This document shows, piece by piece, positions 8,916-16,245 of a DNA stretch of 29,675 bases. Made by a program: the position numbers and the translations under genes. Source of the DNA: Symbiodinium natans (Eukaryota > Sar > Dinophyceae > Suessiales > Symbiodiniaceae); NCBI GenBank assembly GCA_905221605.1, contig CAJNDS010001186.1:1-29675 (forward strand), given 5' to 3'. The stretch's first letter is position 1; each line of letters starts with the position of its first letter. The notes below the pieces were generated by a model. The model was not told the DNA's origin. It did no database searches and worked only from the letters and a program-made list of their open reading frames with translations.

Positions 8916-8970
8916 GATTTAGGGTTTAGGGCTTAGAGTTTAGGGTCTAGGGTTTTGGGGTTTTGGGGAA
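8916..8970. repeat. TTTAGGG-like tract
   Basis: Degenerate G-strand heptamers just after the last ankyrin exon. Confidence 0.75.
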
Positions 8971-9020
8971 GATTCCCTATGCTGCTAAATTGCCGTCTGG
9001 CCGTCTGGTTTCAAACGGTC

Positions 9021-9132
9021 TTGGTAGCCCAGTGGTACCCTTTTCCCCCCTTTTTTTGTTCAAGGTTCCCTTGTAAAGAAACCAACCCCAAAAACGGTAC
9101 ACTCTCATAGGGTATAGTCACTGGGCTACCAA
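9021..9132. mobile_element. TTGGTAGC MITE, copy 1
   Basis: 112-bp element with inverted ends TTGGTAGCCCAGTG and CACTGGGCTACCAA (14 bp perfect). The interior (ccttttt...ggttccctt...accaacccc) matches the copy at 26653-26757. No flanking duplication is visible here. Confidence 0.8.
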
Positions 9133-9329
9133 CTGGCGAAGTCTTGGTGGTGACGGCAGTCAAACGGAGGACAGTAGGGTGCCATGTCGGGGAAAGACCC
9201 TGAACTCAACCCTAGGGGGCAGGGTTGGTTGTCGGCATACGCAGGCAGGACGAGGTTTAGGGTCACAAGCCACGATGTTGTTTAGGCTCGAGAAGTTCAG
9301 CAAGCCCCCAACAAGCAGATCTTGCAGCC

Positions 9330-9766
9330 ATGCCTCCATCGCTTCAGGAACCTGACTCAGAGCCCCCTGCGGAAGGATCCGATGCTCAGGTCGCGGAGAT
9401 AAGCCTGAAGCTCACCTACCTTTCGGGCAGCCCAATCCCCGGGGGCGCTCTGCTGGTGAACCCACACCACACGGTCCTGCAATTCAAGGTCGTTGTTGAG
9501 AAGGCATTGGATGTGGACCCCTGGAGTCGAGTCGATCTCATCTACGGTGGGCAGCTAGGTAGGCCCTTGGGACATTTCTTTCTTTTCCTGTCTTAAGGTT
9601 CAAGAGGATCATATTCAGGAATATTCTTCAGAGGGTTTTTAAGGGCCATCCTAGGCAAAAAATGCAGAACGTCCGGGAGCTCGCTTCCTATCAAGTCTGC
9701 GACGAGGATGCCATTCAGGTCGTGGTCCGCAGCGCCTTTAAGACTGCCAGCGGCGAGTGGGAGTAG
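9330..9766 (+). CDS. Small ubiquitin-like protein
   Basis: Exon 1 is 9330-9550 and exon 2 is 9655-9766 (TAG), giving 110 residues. The N-terminal 23 residues are acidic and probably disordered. Residues 24-103 align with the ubiquitin fold: ISLKLTYLSG, a helix region TVLQFKVVVEKAL, then IYGGQKMQNVRELASY and IQVVVRS, matching ubiquitin's IFAGKQLEDGRTLSDY and LHLVLR with no gap. That exact length holds only if the intron 9551-9654 is removed as GC...AG|G. No C-terminal di-glycine is present, so conjugation is unlikely; a binding or scaffold role is inferred. The start is the first ATG after several AG sites. Intron and flanks are discussed with the element at 9555-9654. Confidence 0.85.
9555..9654. 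mobile_element. Introner-like element, copy 1 (intron of the ubiquitin-like gene)
   Basis: The ends are CTAGGTAGGCCCTT and AAGGGCCATCCTAG, inverted with 12 of 14 matches. The flanks GCAG (9551-9554) and GCAA (9655-9658) resemble a 4-bp target duplication that also supplies the GC donor. The same element lies at 26539-26771 between unrelated sequences, with homology stopping exactly at CTAG on both sides. Confidence 0.8.
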
Positions 9767-10346
9767 CAGCGACACCCCAATTCTACCCAAGTTGTGTAAA
9801 GCTTAAGTCAGCAGCGAGTTGACAGTGGTTTAGACTACTTCGCATCGTGACATGGCGCTCAAGCGCCTAAGGAGACACTGCGTCAATCCTCGACCATTCC
9901 ATTGTTGAGGTCTGCACCTGCATGCAAAGCATGCGCGTGGGCCTCTGCGGAATCTGTGCTGGCGTTTGCTTCACGGAGCGATCTGAGGGAGTGAGGAGGG
10001 CAGTGGGCTAGTTGAAGCAAAGGCAGGGTCCTTTTCATACATGAAGCCAAATCAGTGAGCTCCCCAAGCGAGTGCGGCACGAGCCTGGTTTGGCAATTGG
10101 TGGGTGGTGGCTTCCAGATATTGCTGTTGAATCCTTCGAGGTTATGTGTCCTTGCCGTAAGGAAGCCGGTTGCATTGTACAGCTGCACAGAGCCGTTCTC
10201 CACGCGGGAAGCGGCATCACTCGGACTCCTGATGGCGGCGACGCAAAGCACTGGAAGGGGCAGTCAGTTCGGGCCATGCACGATGAGCCCCACCACACAA
10301 GCCCAAAACCCCCGACAATGAAAAAGGGGCCATAGAAAAAGTACAA
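9767..10346. other. Region open on both strands, gene undecided
   Basis: No stop-rich or telomeric sequence until 10350. On the minus strand 10251 to 9883 is open for 122 codons (VENGSVQLYNATGFLTA near its start). On the + strand, after the acceptor CTTCCAG at 10119, the frame reads IAVESFEVMCPCRKEAGC and continues to about 10280. Both look protein-like. The + strand is favoured by neighbours, but the evidence does not settle it. Confidence 0.4.
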
Positions 10347-10534
10347 AACCGAGCAAGAGAAATGAAACCTAAACCTAAGCCCCTCGAAGCCTAAACCTCA
10401 CAGTAGGCGTCTACTTGTAGGAACAACTCTATCCTTCTTGGGAATCATTTTTGTTTTTGTTTCTATAAAACCCAAGAGGATATGAAGAATATTATTTTCA
10501 TTAAGGCTCTCAGGGGAGTATAGACAAAGGTGCC

Positions 10535-10760
10535 CGAACCCTAAACCCTAAACCCTACACCCCAAACCCTAACCCTGAACCCTACACCCTTTGTTCCACT
10601 TGGGCCTCAGCCACACCCGGAACTCCTAACCCCCCTAATAGCCTAAACCCTACAAACCCTAAACCCTATCCCCTAAACCCTAAACCCTACACCCTAAACC
10701 CAAAACCCTTAAAGCCTAAAGACCTAAAAAACCCTAAACCCCTAAACCCTAAACCCTCCA
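10535..10760. repeat. CCCTAAA tract with variants
   Basis: C-strand heptamers with CCCTACA, CCCCAAA and CCCTGAA variants, running up to the next exon. Confidence 0.9.
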
Positions 10761-10762
10761 AG

Positions 10763-13230
10763 CGAAACTTCGTCGCCTTGCGGGACGAGGCGCTGCTCGC
10801 GGCCAAAGCTTCCGTGCATGAAGAGCTGCCCGGGGTGCGACGGTGTTTTGGGGTTTTGTTTGTTTTGTTTTTTTGTTTTTAAGGTTGTTTAGGGTGTTTT
10901 CGTGTTTTTTAGGGTTGTTTAGGGTTTTGTTGGGCTTCTGGGTTTTGAGGGTTGTGTAAGGGTTTAGGGGTTTGGGGTGAAAAGCTGCCTGGGGTGCGAC
11001 GGCACCGGTTTTTTGGAGTTTTGGGGCTTTAGGGTCTTTAGGGTTTTCTCGTTGCTTTTGTTTTGTAATGTTTTTGAAGGGGTCTTCGGTTTTGGGTTGT
11101 TGGGTTTTTGGGCTCTTGGGTTTTGGCTTTCTTGGGTGCTAGGGCCCAAAGGGTTTTGGAGTTTTTGAGTTTTTGCCCAAAGGTTTAACCTTTAGTCAGT
11201 TCTCCTTGAGAAGAGGATTTTTTCACAAGTAGGCCAGCGTCTGCAGGCTGTTTTGCGAGAGCCACAGGGAGTGAAAGGGCCCAGGTTCCACAGTGCGTGC
11301 TTCACGAAGCCCCTGAACCCTACAGTGGCCCTACGTGCCCTAAATTCTAGGGTTCTTAAGGGAGGGGGGGTTCAAGGGGGTTCAAGGGGGGGTATGGAAC
11401 CCAAGACTCCCTAGTGCTCCCTGCTACTCCCCGAAGGCTCCCTAAGCTGCCCTAAGGTTCCCTAGGTACCTACCCCTTGAAGCCCCCCCTCCCTCAAGAA
11501 CCCTAGAACTAAACCTACTCACTCCCGTTCCCTTCGCTTCCTACGTCCCAGCTCCCGCTGCCTGCAGAAGCCGACCTCTAGACTTGGAATCCTGCACCCT
11601 AAACCCTAAACCCTATAACCCCAAACCCTAAACCCTAAACCCCAAACCCCAAACCCCAAACCCCAAACCCCAAACCCCAAACCCCAAACCCCAAACCCCA
11701 AACCCCAAACCCTAAACCCAATCCTGAAACACTAAACCCTAAACCCTAAACCAAGCTTGTAGCAACGTAACCCGAAACCTAATTAAAGGGTTCTTAAGGG
11801 AGGGGCGTTCATTGGAAACCTAAGGAACCTTCGGGAAGCTTAGGGAGCCTCAGGGAGTAGTAGGGAGCATTAGGGAGTTTTAGGGAACAATGGGTTATGT
11901 ACCCTTGAAACCCCTGTAGGAACACTATAACCCAAGATCCGAACCCCCTCATCAGGCGAGGGGTCAGGAGCGACAAGCAGTTCATCTGGCTGAACTCTTT
12001 GGACACACGCAGGCGCGTGGGTATTTTTTTTTGTGTTTAGGGTTCAGGGTTTAGGGTTGATAGGGTCATTATGAGGCGGCACCCTTTAAAAAGGGATCCC
12101 AAGAAGGGACCCTAAATTAGAGAACTACCCATGCCGCCACATAGGGCTCAGGGGTTAGGGTTAGGTGTGTTGGGTTTGGTTTTTGGGTTTCGGGGTTTTG
12201 GGTTTGGCGGTTTAGGGTTTGGCCGAGCTAGGGTTTGGTGTTTAGGGTTCATAAGGTTGGAGGGGCTCAGGGTCCAGGGTTCGACGAGTTCTAGGGGTTT
12301 AGGGTTCGGGCCACGTAGCTTGCTTGCAACTGGCATTTGTGTGTAATGATTCTTGAGGGTCTAGGGTTGTAAGGTCCATGCCATCTTGCTTTCAGCTTTC
12401 AGCCCTGAACTCTATGAACCCCACAACCCTAAACCCGGCCCAAACCCTAAACCCTAAACCCCCGAAACCCAACACCCCCTAAACCCAAAATTTTGAACCC
12501 TAACTCCAAACCCTATCAGGCCTGCGCGCCCCGAACCCGATCAAGACTGCAGAGCTGAGTTTTCTCAGAGCTTTCACAAGGCTGAAGGTCTATGGGGTTG
12601 TAGGCTTGAAATACTATATACTATAGTCTCCTATAGTATATTAGAGTCTACTATAATAGTGTAGTGTGTGTACGCCCTAGGTTGCAGGGTTCACTTCTTT
12701 TTTTCTTTTTTTTTTGGGGGGGGGGGGGGGTCAGAGTTCAACACTGGCTGGGATGTAGAAGGATGTAGACTTTCGAGTTCAGGGTCTAGGATGCATGCAT
12801 ACTATACAGTGTACTATACAGTATATTATGTAGTATACTATATAGTATACAGGCAGCCCAGTTTAGGGTTGAGGGAAGTTACGGGTGTATAGGGTGTAGG
12901 GTTGGGGGCAAATGCCGTTGGCCTGGGTTTTGCTGCATTTAGGCGTCAAGGGCCCTTAGCCCCTGAATGCAGTTTTACGACCACAGCGACCCAACGAAGG
13001 GCCCGGATGTGGATCAGCCCCTGCTAGGGTTTAGGGTTTAGGGTTTAGGGTTTAGGGTGTAGGGCTTAGGGCTTAGGGCTTAGGGCTTAGGGCTTAGGGC
13101 TTAGGGCTTAGGGCTTAGGGCTTAGGGCTTAGGGCTTAGGGCTTAGGACCTGAAATGTCTGATGAAGGCGGCAGAGCTGCTGAAGCAGCACATGCCCAAG
13201 CCAACTGCATCTGCCCGGGCACCCAAATGA
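10763..13230 (+). CDS. Predicted protein, 6 exons, unknown function
   Basis: Exons are 10763-10844, 11233-11284, 11956-12020, 12555-12580, 12973-13008 and 13147-13230 (TGA). They total 345 nt (114 residues, 5' end open) with every phase agreeing. Readings are RNFVALRDEALLAAKASVHE; QRLQAVLREPQGVKGP; GVRSDKQFIWLNSLDTRRRV; EFSQSFHK; FYDHSDPTKGPD; DLKCLMKAAELLKQHMPK. Donors are GT except the GC at 12581. The exon at 12555 is only 26 nt. The last acceptor is the TTAG of a GGGCTTA array. The introns contain two MITE copies, telomeric arrays and a repeated intron end. The protein is basic and helix-rich; no family recognised. Confidence 0.6.
10820..11002. repeat. 135-bp T/G-rich telomere-like insertion between 24-bp direct repeats
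   Basis: The last 24 nt of the exon (10820-10843, GAAGAGCTGCCCGGGGTGCG then acgg) recur at 10979-11002 with 2 changes. Between them are 135 bp of degenerate TTTAGGG/TTTTGGG sequence. The right copy is now in the intron. Confidence 0.8.
11345..11508. mobile_element. TTCTAGGGTTCTT element, copy 1
   Basis: Inverted ends TTCTAGGGTTCTTaAGGG and CCCTcAAGAACCCTAGAA. CTAAA lies on both flanks, but the telomere-like context makes that duplication uncertain. Related copies are at 11785-11926 (opposite orientation) and 23964-24024 (truncated). Confidence 0.75.
11590..11755. repeat. CCCTAAA tract with homogeneous CCCCAAA block
   Basis: From about 11640 to 11709 ten consecutive units are CCCCAAA, flanked by normal CCCTAAA units. 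Confidence 0.9.
11785..11926. mobile_element. TTCTAGGGTTCTT element, copy 2
   Basis: Matches the reverse complement of 11345-11508 through gggttcttaaggg, gaaccttcgggaagcttagggagc and agggagtagtagggagcatt. It lies 30 bp before the exon at 11956. Confidence 0.7.
12031..12500. repeat. Telomeric heptamers, orientation switching
   Basis: TTTAGGG-like 12036-12060 and 12140-12370, then CCCTAAA-like 12415-12500. All of it lies in one intron of the 10763-13230 gene. Confidence 0.8.
12070..12143. mobile_element. Short inverted-repeat element
   Basis: TATGaGGCGGCA (12070-12081) and TGCCGCCACATA (12132-12143) are inverted with one mismatch. The interior carries a second hairpin (agggatccc / gggaccct). 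It is 74 bp long. Confidence 0.55.
12600..12860. repeat. AT palindromes and poly-G run
   Basis: Self-complementary tatagtatac-type tracts at 12610-12660 and 12795-12852 flank a T-run and a run of about 16 G at 12715-12730. Confidence 0.8.
12905..12972. repeat. Dispersed intron-end repeat, copy 1
   Basis: Matches 27425-27492 without gaps (52 of 62 identical over 12911-12972). Both copies end at TGCAG. Here that is the acceptor of the exon at 12973. The block contains the near-palindrome GGCGtCAAGGGCCcTTAGCCCC. Confidence 0.8.
13025..13146. repeat. TTTAGGG run grading into 12 x GGGCTTA
   Basis: Four normal units, then about 12 uninterrupted GGGCTTA units from 13062. The last unit's TTAG is the proposed 3' splice site of the final exon at 13147. 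Confidence 0.9.
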
Positions 13231-13700
13231 GACAGTAGTTTACTTATGTTTACTATAAGGGTAACCCTGAACCCTAAACCCTAAACCCTAAACCCTAGTG
13301 GTATTCCCTTATAGTCCCTTTATACTTCTACTATACTAACCCCAAACCCTATCAAATTATCAAGGCCCCTATACTAAGTGTTATTTGCATGTTGGGGTTT
13401 TGCAGGGGTTTACAGGGCTGATGTAGGGGTTGCAGACAGAGCTTCTAGGGCTTGTAATTAGGGCTTATAAGGTTCAGGGTTTAGGGTTTAGGGTTTAGGG
13501 TTTAGGGTTTAGGGTTTATTTAGGGTTTAGGTAGGGTTTAGGACTACTAGGGGTCACTTGAGATTTAGGGCTACATGCGGAGGTTGGGAGCAGAATAGCC
13601 ATTCCCAGCCCAGTCCCCAAAGCCTAAACCCTGAACCCAAGCACCATCAAGGTTTGGGGTTTAGGGTTATAGGGTTTAGGGTTGAGAGTTTAGGGTTGAG
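13231..13700. repeat. Mixed telomeric repeats and a small hairpin element
   Basis: 13247-13315: ACTATAAGGG ... CCCTTATAGT flank a short CCCTAAA run, a possible MITE interrupted by telomeric repeats. TTTAGGG runs follow at 13480-13545 and 13655-13707. Confidence 0.65.
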
Positions 13701-13707
13701 GGTTTAG

Positions 13708-13843
13708 GGTCGTTTGAAGATTACAACACAGGCATTGTGAGCTTGGCAGAATAGGCGGAGGTTGCAAAAAGACGGAGGGTGTAGAGTCTGAAGGCTTGAA
13801 TTCGGGGCCAGTGGACGACAGTTCCATGGTTCGGCCGGCCTAG
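13708..13843 (+). CDS. Candidate terminal exons, unknown protein
   Basis: Directly after GGGTTTAG the frame reads SFEDYNTGIVSL (13708-13745, GC donor). 13772-13843 reads TEGVESEGLNSGPVDDSSM and ends in TAG. Phases agree. The intervening 26 nt is very short for an intron, so the join is doubtful even if each part is coding. The acidic, Ser-rich tail is unlike a folded domain. Confidence 0.38.
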
Positions 13844-13927
13844 AAACCCTATAAACCCTATAAACCCTATAGACCCTATACACCGCATAAACCCTATAAC
13901 TAAACCCCTGTGCGTTGCCGGCTACTC

Positions 13928-14215
13928 ATGGCACTTCGATGCCCCTCTAAGGCCGGCTCAAAGAAGCCGAAAGAGCGCAAGCAGAAGAAGGAGAAGACGA
14001 AGAAGGTGCCTCGTGTCTTGTGTCTTGTTTTATGGCCGGGTTTAGGGTTCACAGTTCACCATTTATATTTTGCAGTTTACACTTTACAGTTTACACTTTC
14101 CAGTTTCAGCTTTCGAGTTGAACACAGTGGCCAGCCCTACCACGCTGAAAGACTTAGCATTTCAAGTCGTCATAGCTTGAGGGTCTCGGTCAAAATCCTC
14201 ATCCAACTGCAGTAG
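13928..14215 (+). CDS. Candidate small basic protein
   Basis: ATG at 13928 opens an exon ending in a Lys-rich tail (KAGSKKPKERKQKKEKTKK), with GT at 14006 and GC at 14008. A second stretch, up to TAG at 14213-14215, reads GQPYHAERLSISSRHSLRV and would join through the GC donor and the acceptor CACAG at 14124-14128. Nuclear or nucleic-acid binding is only a guess from charge. Confidence 0.4.
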   Translation: MALRCPSKAGSKKPKERKQKKEKTKKVPRVLCLVLWPGLGFTVHHLYFAVYTLQFTLSSFSFRVEHSGQPYHAERLSISSRHSLRVSVKILIQLQ

Positions 14216-14333
14216 GCAGTTGCCGTGTACACATTCACAGCACGTGTCGCGTGACAGCGGGTGGCTTCTCAGTAAAAGCCATAGATTCGGCGCATTGAGT
14301 CGCACCGCCCTTCAAAGGCAGTCAGGCAAATAC

Positions 14334-14478
14334 TACTTGGAGGTTCATGGTACTTAGTAGCCAATTATATCTGTACTTATAACCCAAATTATAACTCTAT
14401 TAGGGCACTTGAGGGGCTTATAAGTACAGTTACAAGTACAGTTATAATTGGTTAATAAGTACCATGAACCTTCAAGTA
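14334..14478. mobile_element. Tc1/mariner-like MITE, copy 2 (intact)
   Basis: 14336-14476 (141 bp) is flanked by TA. Ends are CTTGGAGGTTCATGGTACTTA and its inverse. It lacks the insertion seen in copy 3. Confidence 0.88.
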
Positions 14479-14700
14479 CCCAGATCGCAGTTCAGGATCA
14501 TTTGGATGGGTTGAGAGCAAGCTGTTTCAACTTGACTGCACTATGCGCGGACTTTCAGGGCTAACATCGCACGTGCGCACGTACTCGGCCTGACCTGACC
14601 CCGTCCCACCTATAAAGAGGCTGTACAGCCCGTTTTTTTGTTTGACGCCGGGGGTGGTTCAAGATCTCATTCCATCAGTATACCGTACCCTAACCCTTTA
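14479..14700. other. Unique spacer
   Basis: No repeat or convincing exon seen. Confidence 0.5.
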
Positions 14701-14703
14701 TAT

Positions 14704-14766
14704 GTTTAGGGTTTAGGGTTTAGGGTTTAGGGTTTAGGGTTTAGGGTTTAGGGTTTAGGGTTTAGG
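14704..14766. repeat. TTTAGGG array
   Basis: Nine perfect units. Confidence 0.95.
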
Positions 14767-14819
14767 CATGCGCGAAGCTGGGACTTCCATAACTTTGGCT
14801 TGGCTTTTTTCGGGGGGAG

Positions 14820-15657
14820 ATGCGTCCTTCGTGAAGCCTGTTCTTGGGGTGCAGCAGCGTCTTGCAAGCTGCGACTTACATGCTTAGGAAACTTGGAGGT
14901 TCAGGGTTCAGGGTACAGGGTTTAGGCTTCCACTTCGTAGAGAGTAGGGACTACTAAGCCTGCGTCTTGATAGCCGTTTTCCAGCCGCCAAGTCGTTGCT
15001 CCCCAGCACCCTGAATCGGGATGCCCAGTGGTACGCTTTTGGAGGGTGTCTAGCCAAACCCTAAACCCTAAACCCTAAACCCTAAACCCTAAACCCTAAA
15101 CCCTAAACCCTAAACCCTAAACCCTAAACCCTAAACCCTAAACCCTAAACCCTAAACCCTAACCCTACAGTAAACCCTAAACCCTTTGCTGCGGAACTTG
15201 GTGCTACCCTGCCAGGAGACAAGATGACACCCGTGCGCAGGAAAAGCGATTGAAGAGTACAGGCATTTCACTTGGGGTTTAGGGTTTAGGGTTTAGGGTT
15301 TAGGGTTAGGGTTTTGCTGAACTAGTTTGCGGGGTCATGCCCTATACTAGGGGGTTAGAGCCTAGTGATTGGTAGGGTTTGAGAGTCACAGTTGTGGAAG
15401 AAGCACCATTTCCCGAATATTTGCTCTCGTCCGCTGTCCGAGAATTATTCTGATAATATGCATACGGGGCCTTGTCTTCATGGGAACCCAACGACCAAAA
15501 TGGCGCTTGTGTTTTTGCCTCGCAAGACAAACGCAAAACCCTAAACCTTAACCCCTAGACCCTAACCCCGTTTCAGATCAAGAGAGCCGAGCTCGTATGC
15601 AACACGCCAGCCTGCCCCTGGACAACGGACTTGGTCAAAGAAGAGGGAAAGCGCTGA
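14820..15657 (+). CDS. Predicted protein, 5 exons, unknown function
   Basis: Exons are 14820-14867, 14985-15045, 15216-15262, 15386-15435 and 15577-15657 (TGA), giving 94 residues with the 5' end open. Readings are ASFVKPVLGVQQRLA; AKSLLPSTLNRDAQWYAFG; RQDDTRAQEKRLKS; TVVEEAPFPEYLLSSA; IKRAELVCNTPACPWTTDL. Donors are GC, GT, GC and GT. The last acceptor is the strong CCGTTTCAG. All four joins keep frame. Intron 2 is mostly a perfect CCCTAAA array. The opposite strand is also open over 15342-15536 and looks coding in places, but it does not join to anything. No family recognised. Confidence 0.6.
15056..15187. repeat. CCCTAAA array inside an intron
   Basis: About 15 perfect units, then a short interruption (accctacagt) and two more. 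Confidence 0.95.
15272..15315. repeat. TTTAGGG run inside an intron
   Basis: Four to five units, opposite in orientation to the previous intron's array. Confidence 0.9.
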
Positions 15658-15669
15658 CATATTCTGCTG

Positions 15670-15750
15670 GATGAGTATGTATATCTGTGACTATACACAT
15701 ACATATATATATATGTATATGTATATGTATGCATAGACATAGGCATACCC
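15670..15750. repeat. ATGTAT microsatellite
   Basis: Run of acatatatatatgtatatgtat; self-complementary. Confidence 0.85.
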
Positions 15751-15837
15751 AACGTCCTTAGCCGCAGATGCCAGTGTAGCTTAGACTTAAACCTTCCCCA
15801 TGGGTTGAGGGTTTAGGGGCTTCAGGCGCTCTACACT

Positions 15838-16181
15838 ATGAGCAACCCGAGTTTCCAACACCCTAGAGTCTCTACGGTTTTAGTTCCAAGCCCCTCAAAC
15901 CCTAAATGCTCAAACCCCACCGCACCCCCCCACCCCCCTGGAGCGTGGACTCTGAAAGCAGGGGGCTTTTGCTGGGGTTGGCCCAACCAAGTGGTGAAGT
16001 GCCCACCAAGCGCAATCAGTTGGCCCCCGCACAGAGCCGAGCACCATCCCAGAACCCAAATCCTGAACATTCTCAAGCCTTGAACCCTTACCAAAATCCT
16101 AAACATGAAGCTCACTCACAATGCCCTTTATCCGAAAGCCTTGCACTCAAGGCCCTTACGCCTAAAGCCTTAGCCCAATGA
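15838..16181 (+). CDS. Candidate exon(s), frame uncertain
   Basis: Two overlapping frames are open. One (15906-16181) reads SESRGLLLGLAQPSGEVPTK and then a Pro/Asn/Gln-rich stretch derived partly from CCCTAAA-like DNA. The other starts at ATG 15838. Codon-like character is strongest at 15945-16040. The minus strand is also open. Confidence 0.3.
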
Positions 16182-16245
16182 TCGTACCCTAAACTCCAAA
16201 ACGTCTCTGCACCCCAGAAGCCCGAGAACTTAAACCGTCGATCCT

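Noticed and set aside
12715-12730. Poly-G runs as assembly gaps or G-quadruplex signals
   Set aside because: Runs of 12-17 G recur (12715, 24640, 25860, 26220) beside other low-complexity DNA. Nothing ties them to a function.
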